Positions 44,085 to 59,001 of a stretch of 64,000 nt of DNA are shown here, one piece after another. The position numbers and the translations under genes were made by a program. Source of the DNA: Azospirillum brasilense (GTDB lineage Bacteria; Pseudomonadota; Alphaproteobacteria; Azospirillales; Azospirillaceae); assembly GCF_007827795.1 (NCBI RefSeq), contig NZ_VITI01000001.1, positions 248,001 to 312,000 of the forward strand, read 5' to 3'. Every line of letters starts with the position of its first letter. Position 1 is the first letter of the stretch. Below the pieces are notes generated by a model. It was not told where the DNA came from. It saw only the letters and a program-made list of their open reading frames with translations, and searched no databases.

Positions 44085-45068
44085 ATGGACAGCGTGCGCG
44101 GGGCCGTGGTGGTCATCACCGGCGCGTCGAGCGGGATCGGGCGGGCCACCGCCCTGACCTTCGCGCGGGAGGGCGCCCGGCTGGTGCTGGCCGCCCGGCG
44201 GGAGGCCCTGCTCGGCGAGGTCGCCGAGGAATGCCGGGAATTGGGCGGCGAGGCCGAGGTGGTGCCCACCGACGTCACCGACGCGGAGGCGGTTCGGCGG
44301 CTGGCCAACCGGGCGGTGCAGCTGTTCGGCGGCATCGACGTCTGGGTGAGCAACGCCGGGGTCGGGGCCGTCGGACGGTTCGAGGACACCCCGCTGGAAG
44401 CGCACCGCCGGGTCGTCGAGACCAACCTCTTCGGTCCGCTGCACGGCGCCCACGCCGTCCTTCCGCTGTTCCGCCGGCAGGGGCATGGGGTGCTCATCAA
44501 CACGGTGTCGGTCGGGGCCTGGGCGCCCGCCCCCTACGCCGCCGCCTATGCCGCCAGCAAGTTCGGGCTGGAAGGGCTATTGGAGAGCCTGCGGGCGGAG
44601 CTGGTCGACGCGCCGGGCATCCATGTCTGCGGCGTCTATCCCTTCTTCACCGACACGCCGGGCATGTCCCACGGCGCCAACTACACCGGCCATCAACTGG
44701 ACGCGGAGAGCCCCTTCTACGACGATCCGCAGGACGTGGCGGACACCGTGCTGGCCGTGGCCCTGCGCCCCCGCGCCCAGGCGATGGTCGGGGCGATGAC
44801 CCCGCTGACCCGGCTGGGGCACGCGGTGGCGCCGCGCCTGATGGAGAAGATCGCCGGCCACGGCGCCCACCGCCATTTCAGCCGGACCCCGCCCGCCCCG
44901 ACCAGCGACGGCAACCTGTTCCGCCCGGTGGAGCGCGGCCGCGGCGTCACCGGCGGCTTCCGCACCCCGCCGCCCGGCTGGGTGTCGCCGCTGCTCGTCG
45001 CCGGGGTCGCGGCCGCTGCGGCGGCGGCCTATGCCGGCTACGCGCGGAGCAAGAACGGAAACCACTGA
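44085..45068 (+). CDS. Short-chain dehydrogenase/reductase with C-terminal membrane anchor
   Basis: A 327-residue SDR. The cofactor motif is TGASSGIGRAT near residue 12, NAGVG lies near residue 88, and the catalytic Ser-Tyr-Lys set is in NTVSVG and YAAAYAASKFG near residues 143-162. Beyond the 250-residue SDR core is an extension ending in a single hydrophobic helix (SPLLVAGVAAAAAAAYAGYA), so the enzyme is probably bound to the membrane. The substrate is unknown. ATG at 44085 follows GGGAGAACG. Confidence 0.9.
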   Translation: MDSVRGAVVVITGASSGIGRATALTFAREGARLVLAARREALLGEVAEECRELGGEAEVVPTDVTDAEAVRRLANRAVQLFGGIDVWVSNAGVGAVGRFEDTPLEAHRRVVETNLFGPLHGAHAVLPLFRRQGHGVLINTVSVGAWAPAPYAAAYAASKFGLEGLLESLRAELVDAPGIHVCGVYPFFTDTPGMSHGANYTGHQLDAESPFYDDPQDVADTVLAVALRPRAQAMVGAMTPLTRLGHAVAPRLMEKIAGHGAHRHFSRTPPAPTSDGNLFRPVERGRGVTGGFRTPPPGWVSPLLVAGVAAAAAAAYAGYARSKNGNH

Positions 45069-45135
45069 GGGCTTTGAGTTCGGGAACGGGTTGGTCCAGA
45101 ATGCCGGCCCGTTCCCCGAAGCCCCCGAGTCCATC

Positions 45136-46014
45136 ATGCCGAAGCCGACGACCCCGCGCGGCCGTCCGCCCGTCCCGTCCGCTGCCCGCCCGTCCTCTGC
45201 CCGCCCCTCCCGTCCGGGTCCGGCCCGCGCCGGAAAGGACATCCGCCGGGAGGAGGTGCGGGAGGAGCCGGGCAAGCTGTTCCGCGTCGCCGGCCTCTCC
45301 GCCGTCTCCGCCCTGTTCGCCCATGACGCGGCGCGGGTGGAGCGGCTGTTCTTCGAGGAGCGGCTGAAGGCGAAGACCGGCGACTTCTGCAAGGCGATGG
45401 CCGCGGCGCGCAAGCCCTACCGCATGGTGGAGGCCGACGAGCTGGCCAAGGTCGCCGGGACGGTTCTGCACGGCGGGGTGGTCGCGCTGATCGCGCCGCG
45501 CCCGGTGCCCGCCTTCGACATCGAGGCGGCAAAGCGCTGGGCGGTGGACGGGCAGCCGCTGCTGATCCTCGACGGGGTCGGCAACCCGCACAATCTGGGC
45601 GCCATCCTGCGCACCGCCGCCTTCTTCGGCCTGCGGCGCGTCGTGGTGTCCGACCATCCCGGACAGGCCCTGCCGTCGGAATCCGCCTACCGCGTCGCCG
45701 AGGGCGGGTTCGAATGGGTGGAGCTGTACCGGGCGTCCAACCTGCCGACGGTCCTGAAGCGGTTGCGCGACTCCCACCGGGTGGCCGGAACCGCGCTGGG
45801 CCGGGGCCGTACGGTGGTCACCGACCCGGCGGCCCTCGCCACGGGGGAGCGGCCCGCCGCCGTCGTGCTGGGCAACGAGGAGGACGGGCTTCCCCCCGCC
45901 ACCCTCGCCGCCTGCGAGGACATCCTGACCCTGCCCGGCACCGGCCGCATCCAGTCGCTGAACGTCGCGGCGACCGCAGCCATCCTCATCCACGCCCTGG
46001 CGAAGCCGGGTTGA
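45136..46014 (+). CDS. TrmH/SpoU family RNA methyltransferase
   Basis: A 292-residue SPOUT methyltransferase for 2'-O-ribose methylation of rRNA or tRNA. After a basic Pro/Arg/Ser-rich start of about 35 residues comes a substrate-binding domain ([26 protein letters not shown]), then motif 1 ([22 protein letters not shown]), motif 2 ([10 protein letters not shown]) and motif 3 ([15 protein letters not shown]) of the knotted fold. ATG 45136 was chosen as the last start before conserved sequence; the ribosome site is weak. The exact target cannot be told from RlmB or TrmH-like paralogues. Confidence 0.9.
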   Translation: MPKPTTPRGRPPVPSAARPSSARPSRPGPARAGKDIRREEVREEPGKLFRVAGLSAVSALFAHDAARVERLFFEERLKAKTGDFCKAMAAARKPYRMVEADELAKVAGTVLHGGVVALIAPRPVPAFDIEAAKRWAVDGQPLLILDGVGNPHNLGAILRTAAFFGLRRVVVSDHPGQALPSESAYRVAEGGFEWVELYRASNLPTVLKRLRDSHRVAGTALGRGRTVVTDPAALATGERPAAVVLGNEEDGLPPATLAACEDILTLPGTGRIQSLNVAATAAILIHALAKPG

Positions 46015-46036
46015 GAGCCGGACCGAAAGCCGGACC

Positions 46037-46480
46037 TCAGCCGCCCAGGGCGATGATCAGCACCAGCGCCACCACGATGACCGAGACGACGGGCAGCATG
46101 TCCACCCCGCCGCGATCCCAGGTCGGCGCCCGGCGGGAGCCGTGATGCGTGCCATGGGCGTGGCCCAGCCCCTCGTCGGCCCAACCATGTTCGGACGGGC
46201 GGGCGCCGGGGGCGGAGACGGCGGGAGCCGCCGGGGTGGCGATGCCGACCACCCCGGCCCCGCGCCGGTAATCGCCGCCGCCACGCGGGCGCTTCAGCCG
46301 TTCGTCGGTCAGCTCCACGTCGATGCCCGCGGCCTCCAGCCGCTCCACCACCACGGCGACTTCCTCCGGGGTCATCGTCTCCACCGGCATGTCCTGGCCG
46401 AGCTGCTCGATGCCGAGCCGGTTGCCGTGCTGGCGCCCCTTGTCGATCAGGCGCTGGAGGGTGGCGTCGTCGATCGTCAT
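46037..46480 (-). CDS. Sigma-70 region 1.1-like domain protein with C-terminal membrane helix
   Basis: A 147-residue protein. Residues 1-55 ([20 protein letters not shown] then [20 protein letters not shown]) read like region 1.1 of primary sigma factors, the self-inhibitory domain, but no other sigma region is present. A Gly/Pro/His-rich linker follows, and the last 20 residues ([19 protein letters not shown]) are a membrane helix. ATG at 46480 follows GGGAGAGA. It would place a sigma-1.1 mimic at the membrane; a role in transcription control is inference. Confidence 0.72.
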   Translation of the reverse strand: MTIDDATLQRLIDKGRQHGNRLGIEQLGQDMPVETMTPEEVAVVVERLEAAGIDVELTDERLKRPRGGGDYRRGAGVVGIATPAAPAVSAPGARPSEHGWADEGLGHAHGTHHGSRRAPTWDRGGVDMLPVVSVIVVALVLIIALGG

Positions 46481-46630
46481 GATTCTCTCCCGCGGTTCCA
46501 CCTTGGACTGAACATTCCGAAGGGTAAACACGCGGGGCCGCCGAAGGCTCCCGCGCAAAGGCGCCGACTTGCCTCCGGGGCGGGGCGACCCGACATAATC
46601 CCCAAATCCTACGCCATCGGAGAGGCCGAG

Positions 46631-47272
46631 ATGCTCGGAATGTTCATGCGCAAGCCCCTGGCGCTGCCCAGCGCGGAGGAGGCCCTGCCCGGACGCGACA
46701 CGCCGGTTCCCGTGCCGCCGCGCCACCATGTCAACGGCAACCCGCTGACCCCGCCCTATCCGGAGGGGCTGGAGGTCGCCGACTTCGGGCTCGGCTGCTT
46801 CTGGGGGGCGGAGCGCAAATTCTGGAAGGTGCCGGGCGTCTGGACGACCATGGTCGGCTATCAGGGCGGCCACACGCCCAACCCGACCTATGAGGAGGTC
46901 TGCTCCGGCCGCACCGGCCACACCGAGGCGGTGCGCGTCGTCTACGACCCGGCCAAGGTCGGGTTCGAGGAGTTGCTGCGCGTCTTCTGGGAGGCGCACG
47001 ACCCGACGCAGGGCATGCGCCAGGGCAACGACGTCGGCACCCAGTACCGCTCGGCCATCTACACCCATACGGAGGCCCAGCGCGCCGCCGCCGAGGCCAG
47101 CCGCGAGTCCTATCAGGCCCGTCTGCAGCAGGCCGGTTTCGGCCCGGTGACGACGGAGCTACGCGAGGCCCCGCCCTTCTACTACGCCGAGGACTATCAC
47201 CAGCAGTATCTGTCCAAGAATCCCGCGGGCTATTGCGGGCTGGGCGGAACCGGGGTGACCTGCGCGGCGTGA
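46631..47272 (+). CDS. msrA: Peptide-methionine (S)-S-oxide reductase MsrA
   Basis: A 213-residue MsrA that repairs methionine-S-sulfoxide. Catalytic C56 lies in GLGCFWGAE, followed by [26 protein letters not shown] and [11 protein letters not shown]; the resolving cysteines are in [16 protein letters not shown] at the end. The first 45 residues form an extension with the plant/proteobacterial LPGR(D/E) motif. ATG 46631 follows CGGAGAGGCC; ATGs at 46640 and 46646 are alternatives. Confidence 0.95.
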   Translation: MLGMFMRKPLALPSAEEALPGRDTPVPVPPRHHVNGNPLTPPYPEGLEVADFGLGCFWGAERKFWKVPGVWTTMVGYQGGHTPNPTYEEVCSGRTGHTEAVRVVYDPAKVGFEELLRVFWEAHDPTQGMRQGNDVGTQYRSAIYTHTEAQRAAAEASRESYQARLQQAGFGPVTTELREAPPFYYAEDYHQQYLSKNPAGYCGLGGTGVTCAA

Positions 47273-47479
47273 CGCGCTCTTGCGGCGTGGGGACCGAACG
47301 ACAGAGACAGGTTCCCGCGCCGCCACTGCGGCATCCGGGCGACAGGGTTAAGCCGGCTTGAACGGGGCGGTCCCTTGCGGTTGCGCCTGCCCGTCCCTTC
47401 CGGGTATGGTTCCGGCGGTCCATGAAAGCTCCAGGGGGTAGCCCCGCGGGGCGCCGCCCGAGAATTCCGCGCCCAATCC

Positions 47480-48228
47480 ATGATCAAGGAAAGAACCGAG
47501 CTGGCGACGCCGCACCTGAGCGGCCTGCTTGACTTCTGGCTCACCAAGTGCATCGGCGGGAAGCCGCCGGTGTCCAGCAGCATCGCCCCGGCCGACCTGC
47601 GGCCGTGGAAGGATAATATTGTGATTTTCGAGGTCATCGGCGACGACGACTTCGTTTATTCCTATTACGGCCAGTCGCTCGCCGCGGCCTTCGGGCATTC
47701 GCGGCTGGGCGCCACGCTGGACGATCTGCCGGAGGAGCAGCGGGCGATCCTGCGCCCCGAATACGCCTCGCTGCTGCGCGAGCGGCTGCCGGTCGCCCGC
47801 GTCTACACCGCCGATTTCAGCGGCGTCATGCGGACCTGGGAGCGGCTGGCCCTGCCGATGTCCAGCGATGGCGAGACCATCGACAAGATCCTCGTCGCCG
47901 CCTACGAACTGCCGCCGGACGAACCGCCCTGCGCCGTGCTCACCCCCGACACGGCGGAGGATGATGCGGAGTTCGAGATCGACATTCCGGACGTTCTTGT
48001 CAACGACGGGCCTGCCGATGATGGGCCGGAGGCGGACGACACGGTGGACAGCGAATCCGAGTCGCTTGCGGACGAGGGCGCCGACATCGACGACGATCCC
48101 GACGGGACCGCGGACACCGAGACCGAGACCGAGACCGACGACGCCCCCGACGACGCCCCCGACGACGCCGAAAACGGCACCGATGACGGCGAGTCCCTCT
48201 CCACCGAACAGAAACCGGGAGCCCCGGC

Positions 48229-48232
<4 letters not shown>
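47480..48232 (+). CDS. PAS_5-type sensory protein with acidic tail
   Basis: A 250-residue protein. Residues 10-150 carry the PAS_5-like fold common in Azospirillum and relatives (LLDFWLTKCIGGKPPVSSSIAPADLRPWKDNIVIFEV ... FVYSYYGQSLAAAFG). The last 100 residues are almost wholly Asp, Glu, Ala, Pro and Thr, including repeated DDAPDDAP and ETETETDD. The stop overlaps the ATG of the FtsK-like gene (ATGA), so the two are made together. A sensory or accessory role for the translocase is possible but unproven. ATG 47480. Confidence 0.75.
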
Positions 48233-50271
<2,039 letters not shown>

Positions 50272-50288
50272 ACGCAGGAGATGGGGCG

Positions 50289-50780
50289 ATGAAAGCGCAT
50301 TTCGAACGGTTCGCGCGTTACAACCGCTGGGCCAACCGCCGCCTCTACGCGGTGGCGGCCGAGTTGTCCGACGCCCAGTACCGCGAGGACCGCAGCGCCT
50401 TCTTCCGCTCAGTAAGGGGAACGCTGAACCACATCCTGGTGGCCGACCGGGTGTGGCTGCGCCGCATCGAGGGGGACGGGCCGACGCCCTTCGCCCTGGA
50501 CGAGATCCTGTATGACGGCTTCGACGAGCTGCGCGCCGCCCGTGAGGCGGAGGACGAGCGCCTCATCCGCGTCGTGGCGGAGCAGGAGGAGGCGCGCTTC
50601 GCTACGGACCTCCACTACCGCTCGCTGGCCGGGCAGGCCTTCACCATGCCCTTTTCCGCGGTGCTGGCCCATGTCTTCAACCACCAGACCCACCACCGCG
50701 GGCAGGCGCACACGCTGCTGACCCAGTTCGGGCTGGCCGCGCCCAGCATCGACTTCGCCTATTTCCTATTGGACAAGTAG
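50289..50780 (+). CDS. DinB family protein
   Basis: A 163-residue four-helix DinB-fold protein. The metal-binding histidines are visible in GTLNHILVADRVW near residue 47 and in HVFNHQTHHRGQAH near residue 130-143. Members include thiol-dependent transferases such as mycothiol/bacillithiol S-transferases, but the thiol partner is unknown in this group. ATG at 50289 follows CAGGAGATGG, 17 bases after the FtsK-like gene, so cotranscription is likely. Confidence 0.9.
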   Translation: MKAHFERFARYNRWANRRLYAVAAELSDAQYREDRSAFFRSVRGTLNHILVADRVWLRRIEGDGPTPFALDEILYDGFDELRAAREAEDERLIRVVAEQEEARFATDLHYRSLAGQAFTMPFSAVLAHVFNHQTHHRGQAHTLLTQFGLAAPSIDFAYFLLDK

Positions 50781-50806
50781 GCGCGCCGGCCTCTCACATC
50801 CGCCCC

Positions 50807-51529
50807 TCACATGCGCGACGGCGACAGGCGGAACTCCACCACGCGGCTGGTGTGGGCGAGCTTGTCGATCAGCTCCATCGGGTCCGGCGTGCCATTGGCC
50901 TGGAGCGTGAGTTGATATTCCAGGTGGCCGCTGCCGTTGCGCAGGTGGAAGGCCCAGGACACGATCTCGTAGCCGTGCTCCAGCGCCTTGGCGCGGATCG
51001 TCTCCGCCGGGGGCGCGTGGTCCCGCTCGAACACCAGCATCACCTGGACCACCGTGTGGTGGGGCAGCGCCGTCTCCAGCCGGCGGAAGACGCTCATCAC
51101 CAGGATGACCAGGAAGGCCGCGCCGATGGCCGCGGCGTAGAAGCCGAGCCCGATGGTCACCCCCACCGCCGCCGCCGTCCAGATCGACGCCGCGGTGGAC
51201 AGGCCGCGGATGGAAAAGCCTTCCCGCATGATGACCCCGGCGCCGAGAAAGCCGATGCCGGTCACGATGCCCTGGATGACCCGCGTCGGGTCGCCGCCCG
51301 TGCCGCTGCCGATTCCGCCGTACCACTGACCCGGATAGGCGTTGACCACGGTCAGCGCCGTCGAGGCGAGGCAGACCAGCGCATAGGTGCGCATCCCCGC
51401 CGCCCGCCCGTGAAAGGAGCGCTCGTATCCCATCAGGATGCCGAGCCCCAGCGCCCCGACCAGATGCAGCAGGATGACGCCGTTGACGGCCAGTTCGGCC
51501 GGCGACCAGTAGGCGGACAGGTTCAGCAT
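50807..51529 (-). CDS. MgtC/SapB family membrane protein
   Basis: A 240-residue protein with five N-terminal membrane helices and a C-terminal ACT-like cytoplasmic domain of about 90 residues. LGLGILMGYERSFHGRAAGMRTYALVCLASTAL and GFLGAGVIMREGFSIRGLSTAASIWTAAAVG are family signatures. MgtC proteins affect magnesium limitation survival and ATP synthase activity in pathogens; the role in free-living bacteria is unclear. ATG at 51529; convergent with the DinB gene. Confidence 0.9.
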   Translation of the reverse strand: MLNLSAYWSPAELAVNGVILLHLVGALGLGILMGYERSFHGRAAGMRTYALVCLASTALTVVNAYPGQWYGGIGSGTGGDPTRVIQGIVTGIGFLGAGVIMREGFSIRGLSTAASIWTAAAVGVTIGLGFYAAAIGAAFLVILVMSVFRRLETALPHHTVVQVMLVFERDHAPPAETIRAKALEHGYEIVSWAFHLRNGSGHLEYQLTLQANGTPDPMELIDKLAHTSRVVEFRLSPSRM

Positions 51530-51600
51530 GATGCCCCCTCCCCGGGACGACCGGTCCCGGGATGCCCAGTGTAGCGCCGATTTGTTGGCGAAGGGTCACC

Positions 51601-52002
51601 CTACCCCAGTCCGCCCAGCGTCCAGCGGGCGAGCAGGGCCACCAGCATGCCCTCCGCGGTCGCCAGCATCAGCCGCAGCATCAGGCTCACAAGGTCGGTG
51701 AAACGGTCGCGGCGGGGAAACACCTCGGCCAGCATGCCGGCGACGGCGCGGCGCAGGTTCAGGCTGACGAGCCCGATCACCAGCGCCACGACGGCGGTGC
51801 CGACCACATAATAGAGCGCGCCCTTCCAGCCGGCGAAGCTCTGCGGGTGTTCCAGATAGAAGAGCGTGCCGACGGCGATCCAGACGGCGGACGGCCAGAC
51901 CCCCACCATGTCGGCCCCACCGGCCGGCTTGGCGCCGCCGGGCGCTGGCTTCGGCGCTTCGGGAGGCGGACCTCCCGGCGGGGGTTGCGCGCTCCAGGGC
52001 AC
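51601..52002 (-). CDS. Small hypothetical membrane protein (133 aa)
   Basis: A Pro/Gly/Ala-rich start of about 30 residues is followed by three hydrophobic segments ([57 protein letters not shown]). The best start is GTG at 52002 with GGAGG six bases upstream, placed 11 bases after the stop codon of the PAS_5 gene on the same strand; thus a two-gene unit. No family recognised. Confidence 0.65.
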   Translation of the reverse strand: MPWSAQPPPGGPPPEAPKPAPGGAKPAGGADMVGVWPSAVWIAVGTLFYLEHPQSFAGWKGALYYVVGTAVVALVIGLVSLNLRRAVAGMLAEVFPRRDRFTDLVSLMLRLMLATAEGMLVALLARWTLGGLG

Positions 52003-52013
52003 CGCCGCCTCCG

Positions 52014-52832
52014 TCAGCCCCCCGGCACGTGCCGGAAGGCCAGCACGCGGGCCGGGCGGCCGTCCTCGTCGGCCAGCGGCAGCAGCAGTTCGACGAAGCG
52101 CGCGCCCGGCAGCATCGGGTCGTCGCGCACCAGAAGGCCGCGCGGCTCCCCCGTCTCCAGGCAGGCGCGCAGGTCGGCGTTGAAGCGTTCCGCCGCCTCT
52201 GCGGGATGGCAATCACTGACCGGACGCGGCACCGCGCGCTGCCCGATCCGCCGCTGCACCGCCCGCCCGCAGGCGCGGTAGAGGAAATCCTCGCCGCCGC
52301 GCAGCGGCTCCATCAGGCACAGGCGCGGCACGCATTCACGGATCTGGGCTGTGTCGATGTCGCGCGCCTCCGGCATCGGACGCCCTTGGCGGACCCGCCG
52401 CCAATGGACGTAGAGCAGGCTGGCGATCTGCGGGATCTGGTCGAGGTCCAGCGGCTCCGACCGGCAGACCGGCGGCGCGGGGGGCGGCGGCGGAACGGCG
52501 GGTGCCGCGGCCGGGACCGCGCGCACCGGTGCGGCCGCCACAGCCTCCGGCACCGGCTTCGCGGCGGCGGGCGCGGGACGGCCGGCGAAGACCGGCTGGC
52601 GCTCCGGGCGCCCGCCATGCTTCTTCAGCATCGGCAGCGGCGCCCAGGTCTGGCAGGTGTGGTAGGAGCGCGTGACCTTCCGGTAATCCTGGCTGGTCGC
52701 CGTCCGGCACTCCCCCTCCGCGCTGTAGCGGTCGACATGGACGAGCGTGTTGTCGTCCGACAGGGCGCGGTCGCCCCCCCACGAAACGCAGGCGGCGCAG
52801 GCGCGGCTGTCCTTGGCGAAAGCGTGGGTCAT
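52014..52832 (-). CDS. PAS_5-type protein with N-terminal cysteine-rich module
   Basis: A 272-residue protein. Residues 8-65 carry a cysteine-containing module ([20 protein letters not shown] ... [25 protein letters not shown]) with four cysteines that could bind metal; then a Pro/Ala-rich linker, then a PAS_5-like domain (about 125-270: [30 protein letters not shown] ... [15 protein letters not shown]). It resembles the PAS_5 domain of the 47.5-kb protein in type. No output domain is present. ATG at 52832 starts a frame ending 11 bases before the next membrane protein gene. Confidence 0.72.
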   Translation of the reverse strand: MTHAFAKDSRACAACVSWGGDRALSDDNTLVHVDRYSAEGECRTATSQDYRKVTRSYHTCQTWAPLPMLKKHGGRPERQPVFAGRPAPAAAKPVPEAVAAAPVRAVPAAAPAVPPPPPAPPVCRSEPLDLDQIPQIASLLYVHWRRVRQGRPMPEARDIDTAQIRECVPRLCLMEPLRGGEDFLYRACGRAVQRRIGQRAVPRPVSDCHPAEAAERFNADLRACLETGEPRGLLVRDDPMLPGARFVELLLPLADEDGRPARVLAFRHVPGG

Positions 52833-53165
52833 CGTTGGGCGCGAACTCCAAGGCGGTCAGGGGCGGCAATCAGGATCAGGTGTGCGGGCTTCTCCCGCTG
52901 GCGAGGATCGGATAGCGCCAGGCTCCGGCGCACCCCGATTGATGACGCCCTTTCGGCGCGGGTTCAAGCCTTGCCTCGCCGCCCGCTGGCGATGTTTCAG
53001 ACATGTGGCCCGCGCATCATCCCACCCCTTCCCCTGCTGCGCCTTGTTCCCTATAAAGGGGCCTCGCAACGACATATTGATCCGTGCCCTCTCACACCCG
53101 CGCCCCTGCCAAGGGGCCAATGGCGCGAGGGGGCTTTTGCTGCACGAACGTCGAGAAGCGGACCC
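52833..53165. other. Upstream region of carB
   Basis: This 333-bp gap lies between the divergent PAS_5 and carB genes. A possible -10 element TATAAA is at 53053-53058. Between it and carB are a short stem (GCCCCT-GCCA-AGGGGC at 53102-53117) and a GAGGGGGCTTTT stretch, which together could be a leader or weak attenuator. An open frame running through it into carB from 52029 is an artefact of missing stop codons in GC-rich DNA. No gene seen. Confidence 0.45.
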
Positions 53166-56417
<3,252 letters not shown>

Positions 56418-56424
56418 GACGGTT

Positions 56425-56457
56425 TACGGCGCGGCGGACCTCCTCCGCCGCGCCGTA
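56425..56457 (+). terminator. Terminator-like hairpin after carB
   Basis: TACGGCGCGGCGGA (56425-56438) and TCCGCCGCGCCGTA (56444-56457) form a perfect 14-bp stem with a CCTCC loop, followed by GCTTT. The U run is short, so partial read-through into greA is possible. Confidence 0.7.
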
Positions 56458-56499
56458 GCTTTCCCAGGGCGCTGCGTCGGCATGGTGATGGATTGAACG

Positions 56500-56973
56500 A
56501 TGGAAAAAGTTCCAATGACTGCGGCGGGATACAACCGCCTGCAAGAGGAGTTGAAGCACCTCAAGACTGTCGAACGGCCCAACGTCATCAAGGCGATCGC
56601 CGAGGCGCGTGAGCATGGGGATCTGTCGGAAAACGCCGAATACACCGCCGCGCGTGAACGCCAGAGCTTCATCGAGGGCCGCGTCGCGGAGTTGGAGGAC
56701 AAGATCAGCCGCGCCGAGGTCATCGACCCGACGAAGCTGTCCGGCAGTTCGGTGAAGTTCGGCGCCACCGTCACGCTCGCGGACGAGGACACCGACGAGG
56801 AGATCACCTACCAGATCGTCGGCCAGGACGAGAGCGACATCAAGAACGGCATGCTGTCCATCCAGGCGCCGCTGGCCCGCGCGCTGATCAACAAGTCGGT
56901 CGGCGACAGCGTGGAGGTTTCCACCCCCGGCGGCTCCAAGGTCTACGAGATCGTCACCGTCGCCTTCAAGTAA
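56500..56973 (+). CDS. greA: Transcription elongation factor GreA
   Basis: A 157-residue GreA that rescues backtracked RNA polymerase by stimulating transcript cleavage. The coiled-coil tip carries the acidic pair in [19 protein letters not shown] near residues 38-55, and the C-terminal FKBP-like part holds [38 protein letters not shown] at 56500 begins [18 protein letters not shown]. The gene lies after carB, the common alphaproteobacterial neighbour. Confidence 0.97.
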   Translation: MEKVPMTAAGYNRLQEELKHLKTVERPNVIKAIAEAREHGDLSENAEYTAARERQSFIEGRVAELEDKISRAEVIDPTKLSGSSVKFGATVTLADEDTDEEITYQIVGQDESDIKNGMLSIQAPLARALINKSVGDSVEVSTPGGSKVYEIVTVAFK

Positions 56974-57035
56974 GCGCGGGTTCAAGCTCTAGGGGTTGGT
57001 TCGCAAGACACGGCCCCGCCACCGACCGCGAAACG

Positions 57036-57070
57036 AAACACCCCGCACCGACAGCCGGTGCGGGGTGTTT
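57036..57070. terminator. Bidirectional intrinsic terminator after greA
   Basis: AAACACCCCGCACCG and CGGTGCGGGGTGTTT form a perfect 15-bp stem around a five-base loop, with T runs on both strands. It separates the convergent greA and dienelactone-hydrolase-like genes. Confidence 0.92.
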
Positions 57071-57092
57071 TGCTTTCGTCCTTGGAGGCGCC

Positions 57093-58034
57093 TTACCCCC
57101 GCAACCGCTCCGCCAGAAAGGCGCTGACCCGCTCGATGGCGTCCTTGCGGGCGGACTCGTCGGTGCCGACCGTCGCCTCGCCCGCCGGGGCGGTCGCCAG
57201 ATTGCGGCGCTTGCGCAGCGGCGAATGGGGGGAGTCGAAGCCGTGATGGGCGTCGGGATAGACCACCACCTCGGTGCGTTCCTTCACCGGCTCGCGGTTC
57301 GCCAGTTCCAGGCAGCGCTCCGCCGGGGTCCACTCGTCCTTGCCGCCCAGCAGCATCAGCAGCGGGCCTTCCGGCTGCCATTCGGCATCGTTCAGCGGCG
57401 TCCGGCAACCGGGATAGAAGGCGATGGCGGCGCGGAAGCCGTTCCCCTGCCCGCCCGGCCCATAGGCGGCCAGCACCGTGCCCGCCCCCTGCGACCAGCC
57501 CATCAGGGCGATCCGGTCGCTGTCCACGTCGCTGCGCGCGCGCAAATAGGCCAGCGCCGCCCAGGCGTCGCGCTTGCGCTCCTCGGTCGCCCGGACGGGA
57601 CGGTCCTTGGCCGTGCAGACCTCCGCCACGCCACGCGGGCCGAAGCTGTCCACCATCAGCACCGCGTAGCCCTGCTCGCGCAGCGTCAGCGCCCAGTCGA
57701 TGTGCCGGGCCGACACCCGCCCGGTCTTGGCGTAGAGACCGCTGCAGCCATGAAGCAGGACGACCGTGGGATAGGGGGCGTTGGGATAGGGGCCATCCGC
57801 CTTGGGGCGCAGGAAGCGCCCGGTCAGGGGCGTCGGGGCGCCGCTGGTCAGGTCGGCGTCGAGCGAGGGGAAGCGGACGATCTCCTCCGCATGGACGCCC
57901 GGCGTGGCCGCCAGCGCCGGCGGGGAGCCGAGCAGAGGCGGCAGGGCCAGCGCGGCGGCGAGCGCCAGCGCGGGCAACCCGGCGAAAGACCGTGCGGCGC
58001 GCGGCGGAAGGGTACGGCGGCGGGATGAGGCCAT
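57093..58034 (-). CDS. Exported dienelactone-hydrolase-like alpha/beta hydrolase
   Basis: A 313-residue protein with a long, Arg-rich signal region (MASSRRRTLPPRAARSFAG, then a hydrophobic stretch to about residue 45). The hydrolase core shows the oxyanion segment VVLLHGCSGL, the nucleophile elbow LMGWSQGAG (Ser near residue 185) and the His in YPDAHHGFDSPHS near 275. An Asp is expected in KDEWTPAE. The substrate is unknown; dienelactone hydrolases in name often act on other esters. ATG 58034 has GGGAG six bases upstream. Confidence 0.88.
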   Translation of the reverse strand: MASSRRRTLPPRAARSFAGLPALALAAALALPPLLGSPPALAATPGVHAEEIVRFPSLDADLTSGAPTPLTGRFLRPKADGPYPNAPYPTVVLLHGCSGLYAKTGRVSARHIDWALTLREQGYAVLMVDSFGPRGVAEVCTAKDRPVRATEERKRDAWAALAYLRARSDVDSDRIALMGWSQGAGTVLAAYGPGGQGNGFRAAIAFYPGCRTPLNDAEWQPEGPLLMLLGGKDEWTPAERCLELANREPVKERTEVVVYPDAHHGFDSPHSPLRKRRNLATAPAGEATVGTDESARKDAIERVSAFLAERLRG

Positions 58035-58194
58035 CATCGTCTCCCGGTCACGGACAGGATCGGCGGAATCGGTTTCACGCGAGTTTAGCACCTCCGCCCT
58101 GGAAAACATCGCACGCGCGAAGACGGGCAGGAATCCATTTTCGGAAACGCTCGGCGTATTAAAATTTCGCGAGGACCGCATTCCCGAAACGCGA

Positions 58195-58238
58195 ACAGCC
58201 GACAACGCGCCCCATGGGATGGGCGCGGTGCCGGCTGT
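58195..58238 (-). terminator. Hairpin downstream of the Lrp gene
   Basis: ACAGCCG and CGGCTGT at the base with AACGCGCCC/GGGCGCGG inside give a long imperfect stem about 30 bases beyond the Lrp stop codon. The following U run is poor. Confidence 0.5.
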
Positions 58239-58270
58239 CCGGAAAGGGCTTACGTCGATGCCGCGCCGCG

Positions 58271-58825
58271 TCAGCGGCGCGCCACACGGGTCGAGGACTC
58301 GCCCTCGTCCTCCTCGTCGTCATCCTCCAGCGAGTCGGGGATGTCCGGCGAATCGACGTCGATCGGCACACCGGGCGTGTGCTTCGACGTGCGGATCGAC
58401 AGGGCCGACTTCACATGCGACACGTTGGGCGCCGCCGTCAGCTTCGTGGTCAGGAAGCGCTGGTAGTCGTCCCAATCCTCCGCCACGATCTTCAGCAGGA
58501 AATCAAACTCGCCGGCCAGCATGTTGCACTCGCGCACCATGGGCCAGGAGTTGACGAGTTCCTCGAATTTCTTTAGGTCCACTTCAGCTTGGCTGGACAG
58601 GCCGACCTGGGCGAACACGGTGACACCGAACCCGAGCGCGTCGGGATTGATGTCGGCGTGATAGCCGCGGATGAAGCCCGCCTCTTCCAAGGCGCGGACA
58701 CGCCGCAAACACGGAGGGGCAGAGATGCCGGCACGCCTCGCGAGTTCTACGTTGGTCATCCGGCCGTCATTTTGCAGGTCGCGCAAAATCCGCCGGTCAA
58801 TTCGGTCGAGTTTGACCCGCCGCAT
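58271..58825 (-). CDS. Lrp/AsnC family regulator with acidic C-terminal tail
   Basis: A 184-residue feast/famine regulator. The winged helix KLDRIDRRILRDLQNDGRMTNVELARRAGISAPPCLRRVRALEEAG occupies the first 50 residues and the ligand-binding RAM domain the next 90 (VTVFAQVGLSSQAEVDLKKFEELV, MLAGEFDFLLKIVAEDWDDYQRFL). Unlike standard Lrp (about 160), it ends in an acidic stretch (DIPDSLEDDDEEDEGESS). ATG 58825 begins the conserved start. Divergent from the ELM1 gene. Confidence 0.92.
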   Translation of the reverse strand: MRRVKLDRIDRRILRDLQNDGRMTNVELARRAGISAPPCLRRVRALEEAGFIRGYHADINPDALGFGVTVFAQVGLSSQAEVDLKKFEELVNSWPMVRECNMLAGEFDFLLKIVAEDWDDYQRFLTTKLTAAPNVSHVKSALSIRTSKHTPGVPIDVDSPDIPDSLEDDDEEDEGESSTRVARR

Positions 58826-59001
58826 GGTTTGCTCGGTCGCTCCGGGGGTGATTTGAAGAAAGGATATTACACGGCGCGGCCTTCCACGCCAAGCAAGAAA
58901 CCCGTATCGGCGCTGGTGGAAAAACTTTCCATCAATGCATCCAGCGCCGACACCCACCCAGGCGCGACAACCAGCCACACCTCCAAACCATTCGTGTGAC
59001 G

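Noticed and set aside
52029..53165. Upstream extension of the carB frame by about 380 codons
   Set aside because: The sequence overlaps the PAS_5 gene on the other strand and lacks any resemblance to carbamoyl-phosphate synthase; CarB homology begins at 53166.
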